Shown here: positions 46,108-55,989 of the stretch, piece after piece
Layout of the letters: every line of letters starts with the position of its first letter
Position numbering within the stretch: the stretch's first letter is position 1
Assembly: GCA_035629025.1 (NCBI GenBank)
Contig: DASPIU010000037.1
Location: 14,683-78,682 of the forward strand
Length of the DNA: 64,000 nt
Reading direction: 5' to 3'
From: Stenotrophomonas_A sp035629025
GTDB lineage: Bacteria; Pseudomonadota; Gammaproteobacteria; Xanthomonadales; Xanthomonadaceae
Program-made: the position numbers and the translations under genes
Notes under the pieces: generated by a model
Told to the model about the DNA's origin: nothing
What the model saw: the letters and a program-made list of their open reading frames with translations, nothing else
Database searches by the model: none

Positions 46108-48515
46108 CCCTGCCGCCCTTCGCCGACGCCACAAACACCACCGACGACACCCGCGACCTGCTCGGCCCCAGCGCCGACGGCCAGCGCTACATTCTGCGCA
46201 GCCCCACGGCGATGCCCAATGCCGGTGCATTCCTGTGGAACCGCCGGATGATGATCCAGCTCACCTGCCGCGGCTATGCCACCGCGCAGTTCATGCAGCC
46301 GGAGCCGGCCAAGTACGCGCACGCACCGAACCTGGAAGCGCGCACCTTCATGCAGCCGGAGCAGCCGTACTACGCCCATCATCCCGGCCGCTTCTTCTAT
46401 CTGAAGGACGAGGACAGCGGCATGCTGTACTCGGCGCCCTACGAACCGGTGCGGGCCAGGCCGGCGCGCTTCGAGTTCTCCGCCGGCAAGCACGATATCG
46501 CCTGGGAAGTGGAATTCGACGGCATCGTGCTGGAGCTGCGCGCGCAGCTGCCGGAGGAAACGCCACTGGAACTGTGGTCGTGCCGGGTACGCAACGTGTC
46601 CGGTCGGCCGCGGCGGCTGTCGCTGTATCCGTACTTCCCGGTCGGCTACATGTCGTGGATGAACCAGTCGGCCGACTACCGCGCCGACCTCGGCGGAATC
46701 GTCTGCCGCAGCGTCGCGCCGTACCAGAAGGTCGCCGACTACTGGCGCCAGCGCGACTTCAAGGATTGCACCTTCCTGCTGCACGAGCAGCCGGTGGCGG
46801 GCTGGGAAGCGCGGCAGTCCGCATTCGAGGGCGAGGGCGGGCTGCATGCGCCGTCAGCGCTGGCCGGCGAACGCCTGGGCAACAGCGACGCGCGTTATGA
46901 AACGCCGACCGCGGTGCTGCAGCAGCGGCTCGCGCTGGACGATGGCGCGCAGGCGGACCTGCGCTACCTGTTCGGCCCGGCCCGTGACGATGCGGAGATC
47001 GCCGCGCTGCGCGAGCGTTATCTATCCGCGGCCGGGTTTTCCGAGGCCGCGCAAGCGCACGCCGCGCATCTGGCGGCCGGGCAGGGCTGCATCGAAGTGG
47101 AAACGCCCGATGCCGCCTTCGACAATCTGGTCAACCACTGGCTGCCGCGACAGGTGTTCTACCACGGCGATGTCAACCGCCTCACCACCGATCCGCAGAC
47201 GCGCAACCTGTTGCAGGACCACCTCGGCATGGCCTATCTGGCGCCGGCGGTGGCGCGTGCCGCCTTCCTGCATGCGCTCTCGCAGCAGGAGCCCAGCGGC
47301 GCGATGCCCGACGGCATCCTGCTCGACGAGCAGGCCGAGCTGAAATACATCAACCAGGTGCCGCATACCGACCACTGCGTGTGGCTGCCGATCTTCCTGG
47401 ACGCCTATCTCGGCGAGACCGGCGATGCCGGCCTGCTCGATGAAATCGTCGAAGACCGCGCCGGCCGCCGCCTCGACGTGGCCGCGCGCCTGGATGCGGC
47501 GATGGACTGGCTGCTGCAGGCGCGCGATGCGCGCGGCCTGAGCTATATCGCGCAGGGCGACTGGTGCGACCCGATGAACATGGTCGGCTATCGCGGCCAG
47601 GGCGTGTCCGGCTGGCTGACCCTGGCTACTGCCTATGCGTTGAAGTTGTGGTCGGGCCAGTGCGAACGCCATGGCCGCGCCGAGGCCGCGCAGCGCTATG
47701 CCGCCGCCGCCACGGCGGTGAATGCGGATGCCAACCGCGAACTGTGGGATGGCGACTGGTACGCGCGCGGCATCACCGATGACGGCGTGCGCTTTGGTAT
47801 CGCCGCCGACGAGGAGGGCCGCATCTACCTCAACCCGCAGAGCTGGGCGATGCTGTCGGGCGCCGCCGACGCCGCGCGCCAGGCGCGCCTGCTCGACGCG
47901 GTGGCCGCGCAGCTGTACACGCCGTACGGCCCGGTGATGCTGGCCCCGCCCTATACCGGCATGCGCGAGGACGTGGGCCGGCTGACCCAGAAGCATCCGG
48001 GTTCGGCCGAGAACGGCGCGGTCTACAACCACGCCGCGGCCTTCCACCTGCACAGCCTGTATGCGGTGGGCGAGGCTGACCGTGCCTGGTCGGTGCTGCG
48101 GGCGATGATCCCCGGCCCATCGCGCGCCGACCTGCTGCAGCGCGGCCAGCTGCCGGTGTATGTGCCCAATTACTATCGCGGCGCCTGGCGCGAGATCCCC
48201 CGCACCGCGGGACGTTCGAGCCAGCTGTTCAATACGGGCACCGTGGCCTGGGTGTATCGCGACGTGGTCGAGCAGCTGTTCGGTTTGCGCGGCGAGGGCG
48301 ATGTATTGCGCGTGCAGCCGCAGCTGCCCTCGCACTGGTCCCAGGCGCGGGTGCGGCGCGTGTTTCGCGGCGCGCAGTTCGACGTGGCTTACCGGCGCGT
48401 GGCTGGGCTGGCGGCAATATCCGTGGAGGTCGACGGCGTGGCCTGCCCGCAGGGCAGCATCGGCGCGATCGAGACCGGGCGGCGCTATGCGGTGGAGGTG
48501 TTGTTGCCTGGGTAA
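46104..48515 (+). CDS. GH94 phosphorylase, probable cellobionic acid phosphorylase
   Basis: Cytosolic glycoside phosphorylase of 803 residues without a signal. The N-terminal beta-sandwich domain begins 'GRYILRSP'-like text and 'AGAFLWNRRMMIQLTCRGYATAQFMQPEP'. The (alpha/alpha)6 barrel carries the general-acid region GDWCDPMN (residues 485-492) and the phosphate-site elements 'QKHPGSAENGAVYNHAAAF' and 'SSQLFNTGTVAWVYRDVVEQL'. Cellobiose phosphorylases usually read GDWND; the GDWCDPMN form and length fit the cellobionic acid phosphorylases described from Xanthomonas, which give glucose-1-phosphate and gluconate. The neighbouring gluconokinase supports this. Other acceptors remain possible. Confidence 0.8.
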   Translation: MTLPPFADATNTTDDTRDLLGPSADGQRYILRSPTAMPNAGAFLWNRRMMIQLTCRGYATAQFMQPEPAKYAHAPNLEARTFMQPEQPYYAHHPGRFFYLKDEDSGMLYSAPYEPVRARPARFEFSAGKHDIAWEVEFDGIVLELRAQLPEETPLELWSCRVRNVSGRPRRLSLYPYFPVGYMSWMNQSADYRADLGGIVCRSVAPYQKVADYWRQRDFKDCTFLLHEQPVAGWEARQSAFEGEGGLHAPSALAGERLGNSDARYETPTAVLQQRLALDDGAQADLRYLFGPARDDAEIAALRERYLSAAGFSEAAQAHAAHLAAGQGCIEVETPDAAFDNLVNHWLPRQVFYHGDVNRLTTDPQTRNLLQDHLGMAYLAPAVARAAFLHALSQQEPSGAMPDGILLDEQAELKYINQVPHTDHCVWLPIFLDAYLGETGDAGLLDEIVEDRAGRRLDVAARLDAAMDWLLQARDARGLSYIAQGDWCDPMNMVGYRGQGVSGWLTLATAYALKLWSGQCERHGRAEAAQRYAAAATAVNADANRELWDGDWYARGITDDGVRFGIAADEEGRIYLNPQSWAMLSGAADAARQARLLDAVAAQLYTPYGPVMLAPPYTGMREDVGRLTQKHPGSAENGAVYNHAAAFHLHSLYAVGEADRAWSVLRAMIPGPSRADLLQRGQLPVYVPNYYRGAWREIPRTAGRSSQLFNTGTVAWVYRDVVEQLFGLRGEGDVLRVQPQLPSHWSQARVRRVFRGAQFDVAYRRVAGLAAISVEVDGVACPQGSIGAIETGRRYAVEVLLPG

Positions 48516-48520
48516 GCCTC

Positions 48521-48588
48521 CTGTAGGAGCGGCTTCAGCCGCGACCGCTGTCCGCCGCGGGCGGTCGCGGCTGAAGCCGCTCCTACAG
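48521..48588. repeat. REP pair forming a perfect 28-bp inverted repeat
   Basis: Two GCGGCTTCAGCCGC-class elements in opposite orientation: 48521-48548 is the exact reverse complement of 48561-48588, separated by 12 nt. It starts 5 nt after the GH94 stop, so the mRNA 3' end could form one long hairpin. Both arms carry the GTAG tetranucleotide. Confidence 0.85.
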
Positions 48589-48670
48589 AGGGCGGGTTAC
48601 AAGGGCTGGAATAGGTGTGGCGGAGCAGGCCACGGGTACACTGCCGGTAAGCTGTCGCCGGAGGGGCGCG

Positions 48671-51600
48671 TTGATTTCGAGCTGGATCCTGCTGTCGGTG
48701 TCGGTCGGCTATGCCGCGCTGCTGTTCGCGGTGGCATGGTGGGGCGACCGCCGGCCGCTGTATCCGGACCGGCCGTGGCTGCGCCCGGCCGTCTACAGCC
48801 TGGCGCTGGCGGTGTACTGCTCGTCGTGGACGTTCTACGGCGCGGTCGGCACTGCCGTGCGCAACGGCATCGGCTACCTGCCGATCTACCTCGGCCCGTT
48901 GCTGCTGCTGATCTTCGGCTGGCGCATCATCGAGCGCCTGGCGTTGATCGCGCGCTCGGAGAACACGGTCTCCATCGCCGACTTCATCTCCTCGCGCTAC
49001 GGCCGCTCGCGCCGCCTGGCCGCGCTGGTGGCGGTCATTGCCCTGGTCGGCATCGTTCCGTACCTGGCCCTGCAGTACAAGGCGGTGGCGATGAGCCTGC
49101 AGGTGCTCACCGGCCAGTCCGCCGGCGGCCACTCCTTCATCGGCGACCCGGCGCTCTACGTCGCCCTGCTGATGGCGCTGTTTGCCGCGCTGTTCGGCAC
49201 CCGCCAGGCCGATGCCACCGAACACCACCACGGCATGATGCTGGCCATTGCGCTGGAGTCGGTGATCAAGCTGGTGGCGATGCTCGCCGTGGGCCTGTTC
49301 GCCTGGGCGTGGCTGGGCGACCACCAGCTGCGCATCACCGACTCGGCGCGCATGCTGTTCGAGCACACGCCGCCGGTCGGTTTTGTTTCGCAGACCATCC
49401 TCAGTTTCCTGGCCATCGTCTGCCTGCCGCGGCAATTCCATGTGGCCGTGGTGGAATGCGGCGACGTGGGCGACATCCGCCGCGCGCGCTGGCTGTTTGG
49501 CGCCTACCTGGTGCTGATCTCGGCGATGGTGGTGCCGATTGCCTCGGCCGGCGTGGCGCTGTTCGGCGGCGGTGGCCAGCTTGCCGACGACAGCATGGTG
49601 CTGGCGCTGCCGCTGGCCGAGGGCAACACGGTGCTGGCGCTGGTCGCGTATATCGGCGGCTTCTCCGCCGCCACCGGCATGGTCATCGTGGCCTCGATCG
49701 CGCTGGCCACGATGGTCAGCAACGACCTGGTGATGCCGGTGCTGCTGCGGCGCTCGCGCGGCCATGCGGTGGCCGCGGCCGACCGCGTGCTGTGGATCCG
49801 GCGCGTCGCGATCCTGCTGCTGGCGCTGGTGGCCTATGGCTACTACCGCAGCAGCAGCAACGACAGCACGCTGGCCTCGTATGGCCTGATGGCCTTTGCC
49901 GCGGTCGCCCAGTTCGCGCCCGGCGTGCTCGGCGGCCTGTACTGGCGCGGCGCCAGCCGCAAGGGCGTGGAAGCCGGCATGCTGCTCGGCTTCGCCACCT
50001 GGATCTACACCTTGCTGCTGCCGGCGATGACGATGGCCGGCGGCCTCGACAACGCCTGGCTGCTGCATGGCCCGTTCGGCATCTCCTGGCTGCGGCCGCA
50101 GCAGCTGTTTGGCATGAGCGGGTGGGATCCGCTGGCCCACGGGACGTTCTGGTCGCTGCTGGCCAATGTCGGCGCGCTGATGGTGGTGTCCGCGCGCTGG
50201 CGCCCGGGCGTGGACGAACGCCTGCGCGCCGCGCCGTTCCTGGACCCGTACTCGCAGCGTCCCGCGGTGGCCGGTGCCTGGCCGGGGCATGTCCATGTGC
50301 TCGACCTGTTGACCCTGGCCGGTCGCGTGGTCGGCGAACGCCATGCCCAGCGTGCGTTTGCCGAGCAGGCCACGGCGCTGGGCCGCGAACTGCAGCCCAA
50401 TGCCGTGGCCGATCGCGCCTGGGTGCAGTTCACCGAGCGCCTGCTGGCCGCCTCGATTGGCGCCGCTTCCGCGCGCCTGGTGCTGACCAGTCTGCTGCGC
50501 GGTTCGGGCATGGAGCTGGGCGAAGTGGTCGCCGTGCTCGATGAGGCCGGCCAGGAACTGCGCTTCAACCGCGAGATCCTTTCCACCACGCTGGAGAACA
50601 TCAGCGCCGCGGTCAGCGTGGTCGACCCGGAGATGCGCCTGACCGCATGGAACCGCCGCTACCAGCAGCTGTTCGGCTACCCGGATGGCATGTTGTACGT
50701 CGGCCGTCCGGTCGCCGACCTGATCCGCTACAACGCCGAGCGCGGCGAGCTCGGCGAGGGCGACATCGAAGACCAGATCGAACGCCGCATCCGCCACATG
50801 CGCGCCGGTTCGCCGCACGTGTTCGAGCGCACCCGCAGCGACGGCAAGGTGGTGGAAATGCGCGGGCAGGCGCTGCCCGGCGGCGGCTATGTGACCAGCT
50901 ACAACGACATCACCGACTACAAGCACGCCGAAAAGGCGCTGCTGGAAGCCAACGAGACCCTGGAACAGCGCGTGGCCGAGCGTTCGCAGGAAGCCGAGCT
51001 GGCGCAGCAGTCCAAGACCCGCTTCCTGGCCGCGATCAGCCACGACGTGCTGCAGCCGCTCAACGCCGCGCGTCTGTTTGCCTCGGCCCTGCGCGACAGC
51101 GCGCACAGCGGCGGCCACAACAGCGAAGAGCAGCGCCATCTGGCCGAGCGCGTGGATGCCTCGCTGCGCGCGGCCGAGGAACTGCTCGACGGCCTGCTCG
51201 ACGTGTCGCGCCTGGACGCCGGTGGCCTGCGCCCCACCATCGAGGACTTCGATGCCGGCGTGCTGCTGGGCGAACTGGCCGCGCAGTACGCGCCGGTCGC
51301 CGCCAGCCGCGGCCTGCGCCTGCACGTGCATGCGCGGCCGGTATGGGTGCGCAGCGACCGCCGCCTGCTGCGCCGGGTGATGCAGAACTTCATCGCCAAT
51401 GCCCTGCGCTACACGCGGCAGGGACGCATCGTGCTGGGCGTGCGCCCGCGTGGCGAGCAGGTGGAACTGCAGGTATGGGATACCGGCCCGGGCATCCCCG
51501 GTCACCACATGCAGCAGATCTTCAACGAATTCCACCGCTACCAGCAGCCTTTTGACTGGGGCGAGCAGGGGCTGGGCCTGGGGCTTTCCATCTGCCAGCG

Positions 51601-52135
51601 CATCTCGCGGCTGCTGGAGCACGAGCTCAACGCGCGCAGCGAAGTAGGCAGGGGCAGCATGTTCTCGATCCTGCTGCCGCGCGTTGCGCCAGGGAAAGCC
51701 CCGCGCACGCCGGCCTCGTCGGCGCGCGCGGCCGCCCGCGACGATTCATTGGCCGGGCTGCGCGTGCTGTGCGTGGACAACGACCAGGAAATCCTCGACG
51801 GCATGCGTGCGCTGCTCGGCCGCTGGCAGGTGCAGGTGATCACCGCCGCCACCGTGGACGAGGCGCTGCAGAAGGTGTCGCAGCAGCCAGACGTGATGCT
51901 GGTCGACTACCACCTGCACGACCGCCTCGATGGCCTGGATACGCTTGACGCGCTGCAGGCCGCTGCCGCCACGCCGCTGCCCGGCGCGCTGCTGACCGCC
52001 GACGGTCGCGACGAGCTCAAGCAACTCACCCGCGCGCGCGGCTACCGTCTGTTGACCAAGCCGGTGAAGCCGGCATCGCTGCGCGCCTTTCTCAGCGCCC
52101 TGCACGAACAGGCGCGCAGCGAGACGCAGCCCTGA
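48671..52135 (+). CDS. crbS: CrbS-like hybrid sensor histidine kinase with SLC5 transporter domain
   Basis: A 1154-residue membrane sensor. Residues 1-490 form a sodium-solute-symporter (SLC5) domain with about 13 helices ('SSWTFYGAVGTAVRNGIGYLPIYLGP', 'PYLALQYKAVAMSLQVLTG'). A linker, then a PAS domain (about 642-755), HisKA with phospho-His791 (AISHDVLQPLNA), HATPase ('NFIANALRYTRQG', 'DTGPGIP', 'GLGLGLSIC') and a C-terminal receiver (phospho-Asp1079, Lys in LLTKPVKP) follow. This order is that of CrbS, the sensor of the acetate switch controlling acs. acsA and a CrbR-like regulator lie 1-3 kb downstream on the other strand. TTG start chosen for its GGAGGGG 4 nt upstream; an in-frame GTG at 48617 is less supported. 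Confidence 0.85.
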   Translation: MISSWILLSVSVGYAALLFAVAWWGDRRPLYPDRPWLRPAVYSLALAVYCSSWTFYGAVGTAVRNGIGYLPIYLGPLLLLIFGWRIIERLALIARSENTVSIADFISSRYGRSRRLAALVAVIALVGIVPYLALQYKAVAMSLQVLTGQSAGGHSFIGDPALYVALLMALFAALFGTRQADATEHHHGMMLAIALESVIKLVAMLAVGLFAWAWLGDHQLRITDSARMLFEHTPPVGFVSQTILSFLAIVCLPRQFHVAVVECGDVGDIRRARWLFGAYLVLISAMVVPIASAGVALFGGGGQLADDSMVLALPLAEGNTVLALVAYIGGFSAATGMVIVASIALATMVSNDLVMPVLLRRSRGHAVAAADRVLWIRRVAILLLALVAYGYYRSSSNDSTLASYGLMAFAAVAQFAPGVLGGLYWRGASRKGVEAGMLLGFATWIYTLLLPAMTMAGGLDNAWLLHGPFGISWLRPQQLFGMSGWDPLAHGTFWSLLANVGALMVVSARWRPGVDERLRAAPFLDPYSQRPAVAGAWPGHVHVLDLLTLAGRVVGERHAQRAFAEQATALGRELQPNAVADRAWVQFTERLLAASIGAASARLVLTSLLRGSGMELGEVVAVLDEAGQELRFNREILSTTLENISAAVSVVDPEMRLTAWNRRYQQLFGYPDGMLYVGRPVADLIRYNAERGELGEGDIEDQIERRIRHMRAGSPHVFERTRSDGKVVEMRGQALPGGGYVTSYNDITDYKHAEKALLEANETLEQRVAERSQEAELAQQSKTRFLAAISHDVLQPLNAARLFASALRDSAHSGGHNSEEQRHLAERVDASLRAAEELLDGLLDVSRLDAGGLRPTIEDFDAGVLLGELAAQYAPVAASRGLRLHVHARPVWVRSDRRLLRRVMQNFIANALRYTRQGRIVLGVRPRGEQVELQVWDTGPGIPGHHMQQIFNEFHRYQQPFDWGEQGLGLGLSICQRISRLLEHELNARSEVGRGSMFSILLPRVAPGKAPRTPASSARAAARDDSLAGLRVLCVDNDQEILDGMRALLGRWQVQVITAATVDEALQKVSQQPDVMLVDYHLHDRLDGLDTLDALQAAAATPLPGALLTADGRDELKQLTRARGYRLLTKPVKPASLRAFLSALHEQARSETQP

Positions 52136-52151
52136 CGTCGGCTGCGCGGGG

Positions 52152-52721
52152 TCAGGCCAGCACGCCCAGGTGTTCGCACAGCAGCGTGGTGCCGACCAGG
52201 ACCAGGATCACGCCGCCGACGATCTCGGCACGCTTGCCGGCCAGGCTGCCCAGCGCGCGGCCGAGCATGATGCCCAGCGTGACCATGGTCAGCGTGCACA
52301 GGCCGATCACCGCCGCGACCAGGCCGATATGCACTTCCACGAAGGACAGGCCGATGCCGACCGCCATCGCGTCGATGCTGGTGGCCAGCCCGGTGGTGGC
52401 CAGCGACCAGAAGCGGCCGTGATGTTGCGCGGGTTGTTCCGGCTGCTCCGGGCGCAGGCCGGCGATGATCATGTGCAGGCCCAGCGCGCTGAGCAGGCCG
52501 AACGCGATCCAGTGGTCGAAGGCTTCCACGTAGGAAGAGGCGGCACGGCCGATCAGCCAGCCGATGACCGGGGTGATGGCTTCGACCACGCCGAAGATGA
52601 TGCCGGCGCGCAGTGCGTCGGCCAGGCGCGGCGTGCGCATGGCCGCGCCCTTGCCGATGGCCGCGGCAAAGGCGTCGGTGGACATGGCCAGGCCGATGAG
52701 CAGGATGGAGAAGAAAGGCAT
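52152..52721 (-). CDS. mntP: Manganese efflux pump MntP
   Basis: A 189-residue, six-helix inner-membrane Mn2+ exporter (E. coli MntP 188). Two homologous halves each carry the metal-site pattern: 'LIGLAMSTDAFAAAIGKGA' and 'TGLATSIDAMAVGIGLSFV', with the conserved Asp residues. The leader contains a yybP-ykoY riboswitch (52787-52892) and, upstream, a MntR-like operator (52963-52978), so expression should rise with manganese. Convergent with the CrbS-like gene, 16 nt apart. Confidence 0.96.
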   Translation of the reverse strand: MPFFSILLIGLAMSTDAFAAAIGKGAAMRTPRLADALRAGIIFGVVEAITPVIGWLIGRAASSYVEAFDHWIAFGLLSALGLHMIIAGLRPEQPEQPAQHHGRFWSLATTGLATSIDAMAVGIGLSFVEVHIGLVAAVIGLCTLTMVTLGIMLGRALGSLAGKRAEIVGGVILVLVGTTLLCEHLGVLA

Positions 52722-52786
52722 GGATCACGACAGGCCGGGCAGGGCGACAACGGCGTGCGCACACGCCCAACCTTCGTTGCGCGCGC

Positions 52787-52892
52787 AGGCCGTTGGTCTC
52801 GCCAACCATCAATGGCTGCCGGCGCCACGGCGCAATGGCCGAGTGTGTTGACGCGGGCGCTTCCAACGCGGAAGCAGGCTACTCCCCAAGGG
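52787..52892 (-). promoter_or_regulatory. yybP-ykoY manganese riboswitch in the mntP leader
   Basis: Reading the minus strand, the leader has the hallmark elements in order: TTGGGGAGTAG, then a small hairpin (GCTTCCGCGTTGGAAGC), then GTCAACACACTCGGCC, a GC-rich variable arm, and GGCGAGACC inside a GTTGGCGAGACCAACGG hairpin. GGGGAGTAG and GGCGAGACC are the conserved metal-binding internal-loop sequences of the family. It lies about 70 nt before the mntP ATG, which leaves space for an expression platform. A likely -10 (TAAACT, 52900-52905) is just upstream. Confidence 0.88.
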
Positions 52893-52962
52893 GACGCGCA
52901 GTTTACAGGGCCAAAGCGCGTTTTTGAGCGGATCGGGCAAACGCGCAGGCTGCGCTGATTTT

Positions 52963-52978
52963 CATAGCTATGGCTATG
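52963..52978. promoter_or_regulatory. MntR-like operator upstream of mntP
   Basis: CATAGC-TATG-GCTATG, a perfect 6-bp inverted repeat with 4-nt spacer. The arms match the core of the enterobacterial MntR box (CATAGC-N4-GCTATG). It lies about 60 nt upstream of the predicted mntP transcription start, fitting an activator position as described for E. coli mntP. Confidence 0.6.
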
Positions 52979-52992
52979 TGGGGGAGCCTTTG

Positions 52993-53070
52993 TTGTAGGA
53001 GGGGCTTCAGCCCCGACGAACGGAGTCGCGATCTGGCAGATGGCGGTCGCGGCTGAAGCCGCTCCTACAA
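52993..53070. repeat. REP pair (BIME-like) after the CrbR-like gene
   Basis: GGGGCTTCAGCCCC element with GTAG and tail CGACGAACG (52993-53022), spacer with GTCGCGATCTGGCAGATGG, then inverted GCGGCTGAAGCCGC element ending CTCCTACAA (53043-53070). It lies 25 nt beyond the stop of the minus-strand regulator gene. Together with the riboswitch and operator it accounts for the 374-nt gap 52722-53095. Confidence 0.85.
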
Positions 53071-53095
53071 GGGGCAATGCCGCGCGCGTGGCTGC

Positions 53096-53761
53096 TCAAT
53101 CCTCTTCCGGCGGCAGCACGATGCCATCGGCATCGATGGCCAGCTTGCCCGCCATCAGCACCGCCTGGGTGCGGTTGGTGACGCCGAGCTTGCGCAGGAT
53201 CGCGGTGACATGCGCCTTGATCGTCGCTTCGGACACGCCCAGGTCGTAGGCGATCTGCTTGTTCAACAGGCCCGCGCCAAGCATCTGCAGCACCCGGAAC
53301 TGCTGCGGGGTCAGCTCACGCAGGCGCTGGCCAACCTCGCGCTCCTCGCGGTCAGTCGGCGGCAGGCTCTGCGCCTCGGCGGGAATCCAGCGCTCGCCAT
53401 CGAGCACGGTCGAAAGCGCCTGGCCGATCGTGTCCGAATCGGCGGACTTGGGAATGAAGCCGAACGCACCGTGGTCGATCGCGCGGCGCATGATGGTCGG
53501 CTCCTCGCGCGCGGACACCACCACGACCGGCAACTGCGGATGCAGCGCGCGCAGATGCACCAGCGCGCTGAAACCCTGCGCGCCGGGCATGTTGAGATCC
53601 ATCAGCAACAGGTCGGCATCGGCGTGGGCGTCGGCCAATGCGTACAAGGCATCGACGTTCTCGGCCTCGAACAGTTGCACGCCGGGCATCACGCGCTGCA
53701 CGGCGGCGCGCAGCGCTTCACGGAACAACGGGTGATCGTCGGCGATGAGCAGGGTAGGCAT
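53096..53761 (-). CDS. crbR: CrbR-like LuxR/NarL family response regulator
   Basis: A 221-residue two-domain regulator. The receiver (1-120) has the acidic pocket DD at residues 8-9, phospho-acceptor Asp55 in LLLMDLNMPG and the switch Lys in 'FGFIPKSAD'. The C-terminal LuxR helix-turn-helix is 'LTPQQFRVLQMLGAGLLNKQIAYDLGVSEATIKAHVTAIL'-type text. It sits 25 nt downstream of acsA on the same strand and near a CrbS-like kinase, the arrangement of the CrbSR acetate switch that activates acs transcription. Assignment as CrbR is by context and family. Confidence 0.83.
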   Translation of the reverse strand: MPTLLIADDHPLFREALRAAVQRVMPGVQLFEAENVDALYALADAHADADLLLMDLNMPGAQGFSALVHLRALHPQLPVVVVSAREEPTIMRRAIDHGAFGFIPKSADSDTIGQALSTVLDGERWIPAEAQSLPPTDREEREVGQRLRELTPQQFRVLQMLGAGLLNKQIAYDLGVSEATIKAHVTAILRKLGVTNRTQAVLMAGKLAIDADGIVLPPEED

Positions 53762-53786
53762 GGGGGGTTGCCGTGGCCTGGCGCGC

Positions 53787-55730
<1,944 letters not shown>

Positions 55731-55989
55731 GGCATCCCTCACTTGCACTGAGCTCTTGGATTTGGAAACGGCACCGGGCGATAGCCGAGCCGCAGACGAT
55801 CAGTGTGCCGCATCCCCTTGGCGATGAGCCATGCCCCCACCCGCACCGGGCTTAGACCATGGTCTTAATGCGCCGGCGCCGGGGCCGCGCTACGACCAAA
55901 GGCGAATAGGCGCGGCCCCGGGCCTGCCGCACGCTCGGGCCAGGCCGTGTCCTGTGTGGATGCGGTCCACCATTATTCGGGAGGGAGTA
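55731..55989. promoter_or_regulatory. Divergent control region between acsA and the porin gene
   Basis: The 259-nt region holds a perfect 12-bp palindrome AGACCATGGTCT (55854-55865). It also holds a long inverted repeat, CCGGGGCCGCGC (55879-55890) with GCGCGGCCCCGG (55910-55921), around a 19-nt loop. The palindrome is a candidate operator for the divergent acsA and porin promoters, possibly the CrbR-like protein's site; the inverted repeat may fold in the porin leader. GGGAGGG precedes the porin ATG. No gene is visible here. Confidence 0.4.

Noticed and set aside
48521..48588. Perfect inverted repeat considered as ends of a tiny insertion element or an attachment site
   Set aside because: There is no transposase or integrase, no target duplication, and the same core recurs at other gaps, so a REP pair explains it better.
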